Shown: in pieces, positions 8,992-19,092 of the stretch
Layout of the letters: the number at the start of each line of letters is the position of its first letter
How positions within the stretch are numbered: the first letter of the stretch is position 1
Assembly (NCBI GenBank): GCA_944326855.1
Contig: CALVFO010000028.1
Coordinates: forward strand, 1 to 35,622
Direction of reading: 5' to 3'
Source: an uncultured Alistipes sp.
GTDB lineage: Bacteria > Bacteroidota > Bacteroidia > Bacteroidales > Rikenellaceae
DNA length: 35,622 nucleotides
Translations under genes and position numbers: made by a program
The notes under the pieces: generated by a model
What the model was told of the DNA's origin: nothing
Seen by the model: the letters and a program-made list of their open reading frames with translations, nothing else
The model's database searches: none

Positions 8992-11615
8992 ACGTCTGGA
9001 AACAAAGTTTTTGGATCGGCGTCCTGCTGCTGGTAGGCCTCGATGGAGAGGTTCGTGGTGAATCGGCCGGAACGGATTTTTTATCGGCCGACACCGCTGC
9101 CGGAAGTTCCGAAAAAATCCGGCAACCCGACGCCATGGATTTCCGGAATCCGTCCCTACCCACGGAACTGCGGGTTACGGACCTGATGAATCGACTGACT
9201 CAAGAGGAGAAAATCGGTCTGCTATGCGCTAAACAACCGGGCATCGAACGTCTGGGGATTCCGTTTTACGACTGGTGGAGCGAATGTCTGCATGGCGTCG
9301 CCCGGGCGGGACAGGCCACCGTATTTCCAAAACCGATCGCTACGGGCAGCAGTTGGGACCCCGACCTGGCCAAACGCATCGCCACCGCCATCTCCGACGA
9401 AGCCCGGGCCAAATACAACATGGCCCTCCGCACTAAAGGATATACCGCCCGTTACGAGGGACTGACCTTCTTTTCGCCCACGCTGAATCTGGCCCGAGAT
9501 CCCCGTTGGGGACGGACCGACGAATGTTACAGCGAAGACCCGTTGTTGACCGGCTCGATGGGAAGTGCTTTCATCGCCGGATTGCAGGGCGACGACCCTC
9601 GTTACCTGAAACTGGTGGCCACCTCCAAACACTTCGTGGCCAATAACGAAGAGAACCGACGTCTGGACGGTTCAGCCGAAGTAGACATGCGCTCGTTGCG
9701 CGAATATTACTTCCCGGCCTTCCGCCAGAGCATCGAACAGGGACGGGTCACCTCGGTCATGGGTGCCTATAACGCTCTCAACGGGGTTCCCTGTTGCGCC
9801 AATGAGTTTCTGCTTACACAGGTATTGCGCCAGGAGTGGGGTTTCCGGGGTGTGGTGATCTCCGACGGTTCGGCCATGGCCAAACTCTATACCCATCACC
9901 ATTACGCTCCCTCGCCGGAAGAGGCCGCCGCCCTGGCTCTGAAGGCCGGATGCGACATGTCATTGCGGGACGAATACGGATCGACCCTGCCTCAGGCGCT
10001 GAAACGAGGGCTGATCTCTGAAGCCGACATCGACACGGCCCTGAGACGGGTACTGACCCTGCGCATGCGGTTGGGCATGTTCGATCCTCCGGAACAGGTC
10101 CCCTTCAATGCCATTCCCGACAGCGTGGTCGAATGCCGGGCTCATCGAGATCTGGCCCTGGAAGCAGCCCGCAAATCGATCATCCTGCTCGAAAATCAAG
10201 GTATCCTCCCATTGAAGCCCGAACGGATGCAGAAAATCGCGCTGATCGGTGAAGCCTTCCGCAAGGTTCATTACGGCGATTACAGCGCCGAACCGCAACA
10301 TAACCTCACCCTGCTGGAAGCCATCCAGCGCCAACTGGCCGGACAGGTCGACGTGCAATGGACCACCGATGCCACCCAACCCGAAACGATTGCCCCAGAG
10401 TGCTTCATGCGCCCGCAGGAATACGCTTACGACGGATTGGTCGGGCTGACCGGCGAATATTTCGACAACGACTCCCTGCAGGGCCAACCTTTCACCCTCC
10501 GACACGACCACCAGATCGACTTCACGCTGAGCGACCGCAACAACCGTGACCTGCAACAACCCGAAAAACTGTCGATCCGCTGGCGCAGCCGACTGGTGGC
10601 TCCAGCCACGGGCGACTACCTGATTCTGCTGCAACAACAGGAGGCCGAATCGCGTATGTGGATCGGCGATCAAGAGGCCTCCCTCGAATCAACCCCCGAA
10701 GGAGGAATGCTCCGTTGTAAAATCCGTCTCGAACAGGGTCAACCCTATGATCTGCGGGTCGAAAGCCGTCGGGTCGGACGAAATGCCCGCATCCGCCTGC
10801 TTTGGCAACAGACGCTGCCCAAAGGAACTCCCGATGCCCGTCAACTGGCCGCCGAGGCCGACGCCGCCGTGGTATTCGTACGGGATGCCGGAGGCGCCGA
10901 AGGGAAAGACCGGTCGAGTTTGCAACTCGATCCCCGTCAGGTGGACCTGATCCGGCAGGTGGTTCAGGCCAATCCCCGCACCGTCGTTATTCTGGGATGC
11001 AGCGCTCCGCTGATTCTCACCCCCTTGAAAGATCTATGTCCTGCCTTGCTGTGCAGTTGGATCGCCGGGCAGGGAGAATCCCAGGCCTTGTGCGACATTC
11101 TCTTCGGAGCGGTCAATCCTTCGGGCAAGGCTCCGGTCACCTTCTTCGCCGACGAGGCCCAACTCCCTCCACTAGACGATTACGACGTCACCCATGGACG
11201 CACTTATCAATATTTCTCCGGCACGGTTTGTTATCCGTTCGGTTACGGACTCAGCTATACAAGCTATCGGTACGGCCGTCCGACGGTGTCCGAAACCCGC
11301 CTCTCCTCTCACGATACGCTCCACGTAAACCTCGAAATCGCCAATACCGGCACCCGGGACGGCGAAGAGATCGTACAATGTTATGCCTCGCGGGCCGACT
11401 GGCAACAGAAAGGATTGCGCCAAAAGCTGGTCGCCTTCCGGCGCATCGCGCTCCGGGCCGGAGAGAATCGCCGAATCTCATTCGACATCCCGGCCTCGGA
11501 ACTGGCCCGTTGGGATACGGACTCCGAAACATGGCGCGTCGAACCCGGAAAGTATGAATTACGGGTAGGACCTCACTCCGCCCAAGGACAAAGCGTCTCA
11601 TTCGAAATTCGTTAA
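8988..11615 (+). CDS. Exported GH3 family beta-glycosidase with PA14 insert
   Basis: This enzyme removes beta-linked glucose, xylose or a similar sugar from non-reducing ends. Order: signal peptide (MNVWKQSFWIGVLLLVGLDG), GH3 N-terminal barrel from about residue 45 (LTQEEKIGLLCAKQPGIERLGIP starts it, with WWSECLHGVAR and TFFSPTLNLARDPRWGR), the nucleophile motif VVISDGSAM with Asp293, then the GH3 C-terminal alpha/beta sandwich. A PA14 domain (about 486-603, GLTGEYFDND) is inserted into that sandwich, as in many beta-xylosidase/glucosidase relatives. The acid/base region is AEGKDRSSLQL with Glu638. A fibronectin-III-like domain closes the protein (EIANTGTRDGEEIVQ). Its start overlaps the previous stop by ATGA. 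Substrate specificity cannot be fixed from sequence alone; xylosidase or glucosidase are both possible. Confidence 0.93.
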   Translation: MNVWKQSFWIGVLLLVGLDGEVRGESAGTDFLSADTAAGSSEKIRQPDAMDFRNPSLPTELRVTDLMNRLTQEEKIGLLCAKQPGIERLGIPFYDWWSECLHGVARAGQATVFPKPIATGSSWDPDLAKRIATAISDEARAKYNMALRTKGYTARYEGLTFFSPTLNLARDPRWGRTDECYSEDPLLTGSMGSAFIAGLQGDDPRYLKLVATSKHFVANNEENRRLDGSAEVDMRSLREYYFPAFRQSIEQGRVTSVMGAYNALNGVPCCANEFLLTQVLRQEWGFRGVVISDGSAMAKLYTHHHYAPSPEEAAALALKAGCDMSLRDEYGSTLPQALKRGLISEADIDTALRRVLTLRMRLGMFDPPEQVPFNAIPDSVVECRAHRDLALEAARKSIILLENQGILPLKPERMQKIALIGEAFRKVHYGDYSAEPQHNLTLLEAIQRQLAGQVDVQWTTDATQPETIAPECFMRPQEYAYDGLVGLTGEYFDNDSLQGQPFTLRHDHQIDFTLSDRNNRDLQQPEKLSIRWRSRLVAPATGDYLILLQQQEAESRMWIGDQEASLESTPEGGMLRCKIRLEQGQPYDLRVESRRVGRNARIRLLWQQTLPKGTPDARQLAAEADAAVVFVRDAGGAEGKDRSSLQLDPRQVDLIRQVVQANPRTVVILGCSAPLILTPLKDLCPALLCSWIAGQGESQALCDILFGAVNPSGKAPVTFFADEAQLPPLDDYDVTHGRTYQYFSGTVCYPFGYGLSYTSYRYGRPTVSETRLSSHDTLHVNLEIANTGTRDGEEIVQCYASRADWQQKGLRQKLVAFRRIALRAGENRRISFDIPASELARWDTDSETWRVEPGKYELRVGPHSAQGQSVSFEIR

Positions 11616-11668
11616 CCTTCATCGATCCGATCATTCATCCAATCATTCACCCGCAATCCCTATCGACC

Positions 11669-14356
11669 ATGCATTATTCCCGTTTGTTTCCCCTGTTCGG
11701 ACTCAGCATCCTGGCCCTGTGCGGAACATTCCGCACCATGGCCCAAATCGAGAGAGTCGATCCCACCGCCGAATTGCGACGCGAAGGGACGTTCGTAGAC
11801 GCCTCCCGGGTAGAACTGGCCACCGCCGACCAACAACAACAATGGCTGGCGAAACAAACTTCTGCCGAATATTTCGTGTTCACCGAAGGTCGTGAACACG
11901 AAATCCGGTTCGACGACCGTCTGCCGCTGGCGTGGCTCTCCCGCAACGCCGATGAACGCGTCCGTTTTCAGGGAACACCCCAACCGGGCGAAACATACCT
12001 GTGGCAAATCGGGGTCTATGCTCCCCAACAAGCCCTGCGAAACGTCACCCTGCAGTTCGACGCGCTGATCGGACCTTCGGGCGATACGATTCCGGCTTCG
12101 GCGTTCGAATGCTACAACCTGGGAGGCGTCGACAAAGACGGGAAACGTTTCGTCAAACAGGTAAATGTTCCCGAGGGCAAACTGCAAGCGCTGTGGATCG
12201 GTGTCAACGTACCGCTGAAGGCCTACGGACTCTATCGGGGGAATATGACGGTGCGGGCTGAAGGAGCGAGTGAAACCCGTCTCGAAATCGCACTCGACGT
12301 ACAGGGCGATCCCCTGCCCGACGGCGGCATCCACGATGCCTGGCGCAAAAGCCGTATTCGCTGGATCAACTCCACCCTCGGACGATCCGAAGAGCCTACA
12401 GCCCCTTATACGCCGCTGAAACGTTCCGAAAATCGGATCAGCTACCTGGGCGGTGAAGTCACCCTGACGTCGGAAGGTCTTCCGGCTGCGATCGTCACCC
12501 ATTACGACCGTTCGAACCAATTGGACGTTTCGGTCGAAAACAACATTCTGGCCGCCCCGGTACGTTTCGAAGTGGAGACAGAAAAAGGGGTACAGACGTT
12601 CCGGGCCTCGAAACTACGTTTCACCGAAGAGACCCCAGCGACCCTGTGCTGGCAAACGACCCTAACCAACCGCGATCTGGAACTCGACTGCCGGGGGGTA
12701 ATGCATTTCGACGGATCGATCAACTACCGTCTGGCACTCAAGGCCCGGCGGGAGATTCAGGTAAAAGATATCCGGGCCCGATTCGACCTGACCCGCTATG
12801 CGTCGAAGTACATCATGGGGCTGGGCCATAAAGGAGGGCAACGTCCCGAAGAGACCCTCCGTTGGAGCTGGGATACCACCCGCCAACAAGACCAGTTGTG
12901 GCTGGGCAACATCAACGCCGGATTGAACATTCATCTCAAAGACAGCAACTACCGGCGTCCGCTGGTGAACATCTACTACCATTTCGGCCGGTTGCAGTAC
13001 CCCCACTCCTGGGGCAACGACCACCGGGGCGGCATCGAAATCACCCCCTCCGAAACGGCCACTTCGGTAAAGGCCTACAGCGGCGAACGTACCTTGCGGG
13101 CCGGCGAAACCCAACGATACGATTTCGAACTGATGATCACGCCGGTCAAACCCATCGACTTCGCCCACCATTTCACCGAACGGTTCTACCACCTGAATGC
13201 CGACACCTCCGGGGGATTCATCCCTACGGCCCTCGCCTACGGAGCCAACCTGATCAACGTCCACCACAAGGCCGACATCTATCCTTTCCTGAACTATCCG
13301 ATGGAAGATCAGGCCGTTGGCGGGCTCAAAGCCTTCATCGAACGGGCTCATGCCGCGGGTTTGGGCGTACGTACCTACTACACCTGTCGCGAGCTGACCG
13401 TCAAAACCCCTGAATTCTGGATTTTGCGCAGCCTGGGCGGTGAAATTTTGTTTGACGGGCCGGGTAACGAAGCCCGTACGCTGATCCACCCCGACGGACC
13501 CAAACCCTGGTTGCGGGAAAACCTCCGGGCCCACTACCTGCCGGCCTGGTATGCCGCCTTCAACGAAGGACGGTTCAAGGGGGAACTGGATATCGCCGTA
13601 ATCGCCACCCCCGAATCGCGCTGGAGCAACTATTTCCTCGAAGGGCTCAACTGGATGGTTCGCGAACTGGCCATCGACGGCATCTATGTCGACGACAGTT
13701 CGCTCGATCCCGAAAGCATGCGTCGGGCACGCCGGATTCTGGATGCCGACGGCCGACGACGCCTGGTGGATATGCACACCTGGAATCACATGAACGAACA
13801 CGCCGGCTATGCCAACTCCCTGCAACTTTATTTCGGGCTGCTGCCCTATGTCAACCGCCTGTGGATCGGGGAGTTGTTCCGAGCCGACAATCCGCGCGAC
13901 TTCTGGCTGGTGGAAATGTCGGGCATCCCGTTCGGGCTGATGAGCGAAACGCTCGATGCCCACAATCTCTTTCGGGGGATGATTTTCGGCATGCTGCCGC
14001 GCCTGCCCTGGAGCGGCAATCCGGCCCCGATGTGGAAACTGTTGGATCGGTTCGAGATCAGCCAGGCCCGCATGTACGGCTATTGGGACGAACGCAATCC
14101 GGTCACCGACAGCGACAACGAACAATTGCCCGTTACTGTCTACCTGAACGAAGGGAAAGCGCTGGTAGTCGTTGCCAACTGGAGCGATACCGCCGCCGCA
14201 TCGCGTTTCCTCCAACTCGATCCCGCCAAATTGGGATTCACGCCCCGCCGTGCCTATCTGCCCGAAATCGAAGAACTGCAAACCGCCTCGGAAATCGATC
14301 TCGATACCCCGGTGGAAATCCCGGCCGCTTCCGGAAAGATTATTTTATTGGAATAG
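11669..14356 (+). CDS. Exported glycoside hydrolase-like protein, DUF6067/GH123_N-like
   Basis: A Sec signal peptide (MHYSRLFPLFGLSILALCGTFRTMAQ) is followed by a beta-rich N-terminal half (about 60-490) and a probable TIM barrel (about 497-790). Barrel features are FIPTALAYGANLINVHHKAD, HAAGLGVRTYYTCREL, and the acidic strand end IDGIYVDDSSL with Asp675-Asp676, a likely catalytic pair. A short beta domain ends the protein. I place it in the DUF6067 group, which I believe is related to the GH123 N-terminal family of N-acetylgalactosaminidases; this rests on overall layout rather than on a firm motif. It starts 53 nt after the GH3 gene with no terminator between, so it belongs to the same run. 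Confidence 0.65.
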   Translation: MHYSRLFPLFGLSILALCGTFRTMAQIERVDPTAELRREGTFVDASRVELATADQQQQWLAKQTSAEYFVFTEGREHEIRFDDRLPLAWLSRNADERVRFQGTPQPGETYLWQIGVYAPQQALRNVTLQFDALIGPSGDTIPASAFECYNLGGVDKDGKRFVKQVNVPEGKLQALWIGVNVPLKAYGLYRGNMTVRAEGASETRLEIALDVQGDPLPDGGIHDAWRKSRIRWINSTLGRSEEPTAPYTPLKRSENRISYLGGEVTLTSEGLPAAIVTHYDRSNQLDVSVENNILAAPVRFEVETEKGVQTFRASKLRFTEETPATLCWQTTLTNRDLELDCRGVMHFDGSINYRLALKARREIQVKDIRARFDLTRYASKYIMGLGHKGGQRPEETLRWSWDTTRQQDQLWLGNINAGLNIHLKDSNYRRPLVNIYYHFGRLQYPHSWGNDHRGGIEITPSETATSVKAYSGERTLRAGETQRYDFELMITPVKPIDFAHHFTERFYHLNADTSGGFIPTALAYGANLINVHHKADIYPFLNYPMEDQAVGGLKAFIERAHAAGLGVRTYYTCRELTVKTPEFWILRSLGGEILFDGPGNEARTLIHPDGPKPWLRENLRAHYLPAWYAAFNEGRFKGELDIAVIATPESRWSNYFLEGLNWMVRELAIDGIYVDDSSLDPESMRRARRILDADGRRRLVDMHTWNHMNEHAGYANSLQLYFGLLPYVNRLWIGELFRADNPRDFWLVEMSGIPFGLMSETLDAHNLFRGMIFGMLPRLPWSGNPAPMWKLLDRFEISQARMYGYWDERNPVTDSDNEQLPVTVYLNEGKALVVVANWSDTAAASRFLQLDPAKLGFTPRRAYLPEIEELQTASEIDLDTPVEIPAASGKIILLE

Positions 14357-14398
14357 TGGTTCCTATCTACAAAACTTGATCCTTCAAACTGATAACTC

Positions 14399-17300
14399 AT
14401 GAAAAACCGCTCCCGATATCTTTTCGGCCTGGCTGCCTGGTGCAGCCTACTGCTCCCAAGCGCTGCCAGCAGCACCCCCGGGAAAGCCACCGTCCGAGTG
14501 GTCGAAAAACAATTGATCACCTATCCCTATACCGCTCCCCGCGAAGTCGTCGATTTTGGACGGTTCTATCCCTACCATCGTTTTGACGGCTTCTCGGCCG
14601 AGGGTCGCCCCGAAACCTGGCAGATGGTCGAAATGGAAAACGACTACATCAAACTGTGGGTCATGCCGGCCGTAGGCGGCAAGGTATGGGGCGCTGTCGA
14701 CAAAACCACCGGACGCGAATTTATCTATTTCAACCACGTCGTCAAATTCCGCGACGTCGCCATGCGGGGGCCCTGGACTTCGGGCGGCATCGAGATGAAT
14801 TTCGGCGTCATCGGGCACTCCCCCTGGTGTTCGGATCAGGTGGATTTCGCCCTTCAGGAGTATCCGGACGGCAGCGTAAGCTGTACGGTAGGTTCCCACG
14901 ACCTGGCTTTGGAAACCGATTGGCGCGTAGAAGTGCTCCTGCCCCCCGACAAGGCCCTGTTCGAGACCCGCGTACTGTGGTTCAACGCCTCGGGCCGCGA
15001 CCGTCCAGCCTATCAGTGGATGAATGCCGGCATCAAAACGGCCGGAGATCTCGAATATTTCTTCCCGGGCGACCGCTACCTCGAACACGACGGCAGTGTC
15101 TACCCCTGGCCTACCGATTCTGCAGGACATCACCTCAACCGATACGAAGAGAACAACCACGGACACTACAAATCCTACCACGTCACCGGACAATACTCCG
15201 ATTTCTGGGGCGCCTACTGGCATCAGGACGACTTCGGCATGGGCCATACGGCCTCCTACGCCGACAAACCGGGTAAAAAGATCTGGATTTGGGGCTTGTC
15301 GGACTACGGCATGCTGTGGGAGGAACTGCTCACCGACCAGGACGGCCAGTATTCCGAAGTACAGGCGGGACGCCTGATGAACCAGAGCAATGCAGCCAGT
15401 TTCCGCACTCCTTTCAAACACGCCAAGCTATCCCCCTACACCACCCAAAGCTGGACAGAGTACTGGTATCCGGTGCGCGGGATCGAAGGAATGCTGTACG
15501 CATCGTCCGAGATGGCGTTCAACCTCGTCGAACGGGACGGGACCCGGTGGCTGAAGTTGTATGCCGTATCGCCGCTGCACGATACGCTGAACCTCTACGA
15601 CAACAACGAACCGATCCTTTCCCTCCCGCTGAATTTACAACCCACCCAACTCGATTCGGTCCTCCTGCCGAACTGCGACCCGAAACGACTGAGCCTCCGA
15701 CTCAACGGCCGGACCCTCTACGACGCCTCCTCGCCCACCTCGGAACGTCCCTCCCGGCTACCCGCCGATTTCGACCAACAATCGCTGTACGGGCTCTACC
15801 TGCAAGGTCGCGAATTCGAGCGACAATTTCTGTTAGACCTGGCCCGGGAAAAATACCGGCAAGTTCTGACAATCGACCCTCACTATCAACCGGCTTTGGT
15901 CGCCTCGGCCGGCATTGCCTACGAGCAGGACGAATGGCTCCGGGCCGATTCCCTGCTGCGTATCGCCCTGGCCATCGACACCTATGACGGCCGGGCCAAC
16001 TACCTGTGGGGCGTGGTACAGGCTCGACTCGGTCACCGTCAGGCTGCTCAGGAAGCCCTGTCGATCGCTTCTCAATCGACCGAATACGCCGCGGCGGCCT
16101 GGACACTCCTAGGACGCCTGGCTTGCCAGGAGGGGGATTACAGCCAGGCCATGAAGTGGCTCGATCGAGCCCTGAAAACCAATCCGGACAACCTGACCGC
16201 CTGGTGGATGAAAGCCGTTGTCGCCCGTCTGGCCGGCCAGCATGAAACGGCAGAGACAACCCTCGCCCATTTACAAAAGCTCGATCCGCTGTCGCATGCC
16301 GCCGCAGCCGAAAAATGGATCTGCAGTGCGCAGGAAGCCGATCTGCATGCTTTTCAACAAGGCATTCAAAGCAGCTACGACTTCGAGAGCTATCTGGAAG
16401 TCGCCGATCAGTATACCGACCTGGGACTCTACACCGATGCATTACGCATACTGGAACAGGCTCCTCAACACCCCAAAATCGTCTATTGGCAGGCTTGGCT
16501 GCACCATCTCTGCGGAGCGGACGAAACGGCCCGGGAGAAAGCCCTGGAGGCTTATGGTCTGGATCAATCTTTTGTATTTCCCTGGCGCAAGAACGAACGG
16601 CATCTGTTCGAATGGCTATGGAAGACCCATCCGAGCTGGCAGAGCGCCTACCAACTGGCCCTGCTGGAAGGACGTACGAATCACCCTGCTCAGGGCGTGC
16701 AGCTGTTGAACCTCTATTCTCAAGAAGCTGATTTCTTTCCCTATTATGCCTTGCGGGCCCTGTGGCAAACCGACCCCGAACGACAGGAAGCCGACCTGCT
16801 CACCGCCCGCAAACTGGCCCCTCAACATCCCTATACCGCCCTGCTGTTGGCTCGCCATTACCAGACTCACCAACAACTGCCGGCTGCCATTGCGCTGCTG
16901 AAAGAACAATATACCCTGAACCGGGCGGATTACACCATCGGCATGGAACTGGCCCAGAGCCTGGCCCGGGCGAAAGAATACGCCGCCGCCATCACCTTGA
17001 TGGAAAACCTCGAAGTATTACCTTATGAGGGAGCGCAGGAAGGTCGCAATCTCTGGCGGGAAAGTCATCTCCGCCATGCATCCCAACAGATTGCCGCCGG
17101 TCAATTCCGACAGGCAGCCCGCTCGGTGGAACAGGCTCGCCGTTGGCCACGCAACATGGGCGTCGGCGAACCGTATGACAACCTGATCGACGAACGCGTC
17201 GAAGATTTTCTGGCCCTGTACATCGAACGGCACGATTCGAAAAACGCCGGCTCTACCTCAAAACCGACACCCTTCGAAACCCAATTAACCGCCTATGCCG

Positions 17301-17602
17301 ATCGTACTCCCTGGGGTCCGTTCCGGTCGGCCGACCTGCTCACCGCCCTGGCCTTGCGGCAAAGGGGGAACGAACTGTGGGGCGAACAGCGACTCGCCGC
17401 CTGGTTGCAAGCCGAACCCGAAAGCCAGAGTGCCCGCTGGTGCCAGGCAGTGTGGCGAGAGGAATGGGAAAACGCAGCCCATATTGCCGCCGAAACCCCA
17501 CCCCCGGCCGAAAGACTGCCCTACGTCTCCTACTTCGAAGACCGGGATTTTGCCCTGCTTCAGGAAAATGTCACTTTGTTGAAAAGCTGTTTCGGGAAAT
17601 AG
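14399..17602 (+). CDS. Exported DUF5107 protein with C-terminal TPR array
   Basis: A signal peptide (MKNRSRYLFGLAAWCSLLLPSAAS) is followed by the DUF5107 domain at about 30-370: ENDYIKLWVMPAVGGKVWGA, a MNFGVIGHSPW-containing strand region, and SDYGMLWEELLTDQDGQYSEVQAGR. This resembles the galactose-mutarotase-like beta-sandwich that binds or converts sugars. From about residue 470 to 950 there are tetratricopeptide repeats (REKYRQVLTIDPHYQPALV, AMKWLDRALKTNPDNLTAWW, EYAAAITLMENLEVLP), normally a scaffold for protein contacts. The family is known in glycan-utilisation loci but its activity is uncertain to me. It is the last gene of the run, starting 42 nt after the previous stop and ending at a strong hairpin shared with the convergent ABC operon. 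Confidence 0.82.
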   Translation: MKNRSRYLFGLAAWCSLLLPSAASSTPGKATVRVVEKQLITYPYTAPREVVDFGRFYPYHRFDGFSAEGRPETWQMVEMENDYIKLWVMPAVGGKVWGAVDKTTGREFIYFNHVVKFRDVAMRGPWTSGGIEMNFGVIGHSPWCSDQVDFALQEYPDGSVSCTVGSHDLALETDWRVEVLLPPDKALFETRVLWFNASGRDRPAYQWMNAGIKTAGDLEYFFPGDRYLEHDGSVYPWPTDSAGHHLNRYEENNHGHYKSYHVTGQYSDFWGAYWHQDDFGMGHTASYADKPGKKIWIWGLSDYGMLWEELLTDQDGQYSEVQAGRLMNQSNAASFRTPFKHAKLSPYTTQSWTEYWYPVRGIEGMLYASSEMAFNLVERDGTRWLKLYAVSPLHDTLNLYDNNEPILSLPLNLQPTQLDSVLLPNCDPKRLSLRLNGRTLYDASSPTSERPSRLPADFDQQSLYGLYLQGREFERQFLLDLAREKYRQVLTIDPHYQPALVASAGIAYEQDEWLRADSLLRIALAIDTYDGRANYLWGVVQARLGHRQAAQEALSIASQSTEYAAAAWTLLGRLACQEGDYSQAMKWLDRALKTNPDNLTAWWMKAVVARLAGQHETAETTLAHLQKLDPLSHAAAAEKWICSAQEADLHAFQQGIQSSYDFESYLEVADQYTDLGLYTDALRILEQAPQHPKIVYWQAWLHHLCGADETAREKALEAYGLDQSFVFPWRKNERHLFEWLWKTHPSWQSAYQLALLEGRTNHPAQGVQLLNLYSQEADFFPYYALRALWQTDPERQEADLLTARKLAPQHPYTALLLARHYQTHQQLPAAIALLKEQYTLNRADYTIGMELAQSLARAKEYAAAITLMENLEVLPYEGAQEGRNLWRESHLRHASQQIAAGQFRQAARSVEQARRWPRNMGVGEPYDNLIDERVEDFLALYIERHDSKNAGSTSKPTPFETQLTAYADRTPWGPFRSADLLTALALRQRGNELWGEQRLAAWLQAEPESQSARWCQAVWREEWENAAHIAAETPPPAERLPYVSYFEDRDFALLQENVTLLKSCFGK

Positions 17603-17625
17603 CATCCTCTTGTACGGAAACAGAG

Positions 17626-17666
17626 AACGCCGGAAAAGACTCGCCTCATTCGTCTTTTCCGGCGTT
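17626..17666. terminator. Bidirectional terminator between the glycan locus and the ABC operon
   Basis: A perfect 15-bp stem (AACGCCGGAAAAGAC with GTCTTTTCCGGCGTT) and 11-nt loop sit between two convergent genes, 23 nt past the + strand stop and 73 nt past the - strand stop. The T-run at both ends is short and interrupted, but the A/T-rich stem ends make it usable in both directions. Confidence 0.85.
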
Positions 17667-17739
17667 TTCGGATTCAATTTCCCGGCAAGATTCACCGACT
17701 CGGACCCCATCCGAAAATCGGCGGAGAATTTTCCCTCGG

Positions 17740-19092
17740 CTACTCCAGCGTAATGGGAATACCCCGATAGAAATCAAGGATCTTGGTGCGGAACAGGTAT
17801 TCGTACTCGGCCTGCAACTGCTCGGAGCGGCTGGTCACCAGTTTGGTCTGGGCCTCGCTGTACTCATAAACAGCCAACTTACCAACATCATAACGTTCTT
17901 GTGCATAAACGCACGCTTCCCGAGCCGCTTCGTAAGCCGCCCGGGTGGAACGATATTTCGCCACGGCAGCCACCGCACTCTGATAGGCCTGCTGAATTTC
18001 CTTATACAACGACAGTTTGACATTGTCCAGTTCCAGGTTCCGGGTCTGAATCTCCAACCGCGCCTGCCGAACCTGATTACGGGTCTGAAGGCGATTGAAA
18101 ATCGGAACGCTCAGGTTGAACCCGATCGCTTCACGCTGGTTATCCCTCCATTGAGAAACCACGCTCGGATTGGCAAATCCCGAAACCAACAACTGATTGA
18201 AACCGCTGGTATAGGAAAGGCCCAGATTCAACGTGGGCCAAAAAGCCGACTGGGCCACCTTCAGACTCCGACGGCTGCTCTCGAGCCGGTATTGAGCCTC
18301 CTTGACATGGGGTTTGATGGCCAGCGCCTCTTCATAAATCTGTTCCGGATCCGGAATCACCCCCTCTCCGAGAATACCTCCCCCTTCGAGCTCGGGTTCC
18401 ATGATATCAAATCCGGTACGTCCCGGCAAATTCAGACTCTGCGCCAAATTCAACAACGCCAGATCCCGATCATTGCAGGCATTGGTCAGATTCAACTGAT
18501 CCTTAGCCAACTGAGCCTTGATATCGAACAACTGCGATTCGGGAACCTTCCCCGCTTCCAGCAACACCTCGGTACGGGTTACCTGTCGGGCCGTCAGATC
18601 GACCTGTTCCTGATAGACTTTGACGATCTCCTTTTTGAACAAGGCCTCCAGATAGAACGAGGCTACCTGCAACTCCAGATTTTCCTTGGCCTTATTCAGA
18701 TTTTCGGTGGCAGCCTTCAAATTCAGTTCGTCGGTCTCGATCTGACGACTGATGCGCATCCCGGAAAAAACCGGCACCGATGAACTCAAGGCAAACTGGG
18801 TCGAACTGGCCGCCTTGGCCTCTTCATAAATCCCTGTGCCCTGAGACATGGAACGCCCGAAGTTGAAACTCTGATTGGCCATCCCGTCCAAACTCGGCAA
18901 GCGGCTGCTTTTGGTGGTATTGAGCTCAATCTCGGCATTGTCCACCCCAATGGCCTGTTGTCGGATTTCGAGATTGTGTTCCACGGCATAATCGATACAA
19001 CCCCGCAGGGTCCAGGGCGACTGTGCCGCACAAACACCCCACAGCCCCCCAAAGGCCAAACTCATAAACCCTATACTGAATGTTCGTCTCAT
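17740..19092 (-). CDS. TolC-family outer-membrane efflux channel
   Basis: This is the outer-membrane exit duct of the export system encoded upstream. A signal peptide (MRRTFSIGFMSLAFGGLWGVCAAQ) precedes the typical TolC start WTLRGCIDYAVEHNLEIRQQ. Two outer-membrane-factor repeats follow with long helical, coiled-coil-prone segments (LNLKAATENLNKAKENLELQ; then EARYRLESS-like helices around residue 260) and beta-strand regions such as SSTQFALSSSVPVFSGMR and LNLGLSYTSGFNQLL. The length of 450 residues is standard. The ATG overlaps the stop of the adaptor gene by 4 nt (ATGA). It is the last gene of a five-gene operon and ends at the shared hairpin. Confidence 0.93.
   Translation of the reverse strand: MRRTFSIGFMSLAFGGLWGVCAAQSPWTLRGCIDYAVEHNLEIRQQAIGVDNAEIELNTTKSSRLPSLDGMANQSFNFGRSMSQGTGIYEEAKAASSTQFALSSSVPVFSGMRISRQIETDELNLKAATENLNKAKENLELQVASFYLEALFKKEIVKVYQEQVDLTARQVTRTEVLLEAGKVPESQLFDIKAQLAKDQLNLTNACNDRDLALLNLAQSLNLPGRTGFDIMEPELEGGGILGEGVIPDPEQIYEEALAIKPHVKEAQYRLESSRRSLKVAQSAFWPTLNLGLSYTSGFNQLLVSGFANPSVVSQWRDNQREAIGFNLSVPIFNRLQTRNQVRQARLEIQTRNLELDNVKLSLYKEIQQAYQSAVAAVAKYRSTRAAYEAAREACVYAQERYDVGKLAVYEYSEAQTKLVTSRSEQLQAEYEYLFRTKILDFYRGIPITLE

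Noticed and set aside
12662-14281. 539-codon - strand open frame opposite the DUF6067-like gene
   Set aside because: It is a shadow frame; the + strand has a signal peptide, motifs and operon context, while this one has none.
17377-18783. 468-codon + strand open frame across the terminator and the TolC-family gene
   Set aside because: It runs through the 3' end of one real gene, a terminator hairpin and the antisense of a clear TolC-family protein.
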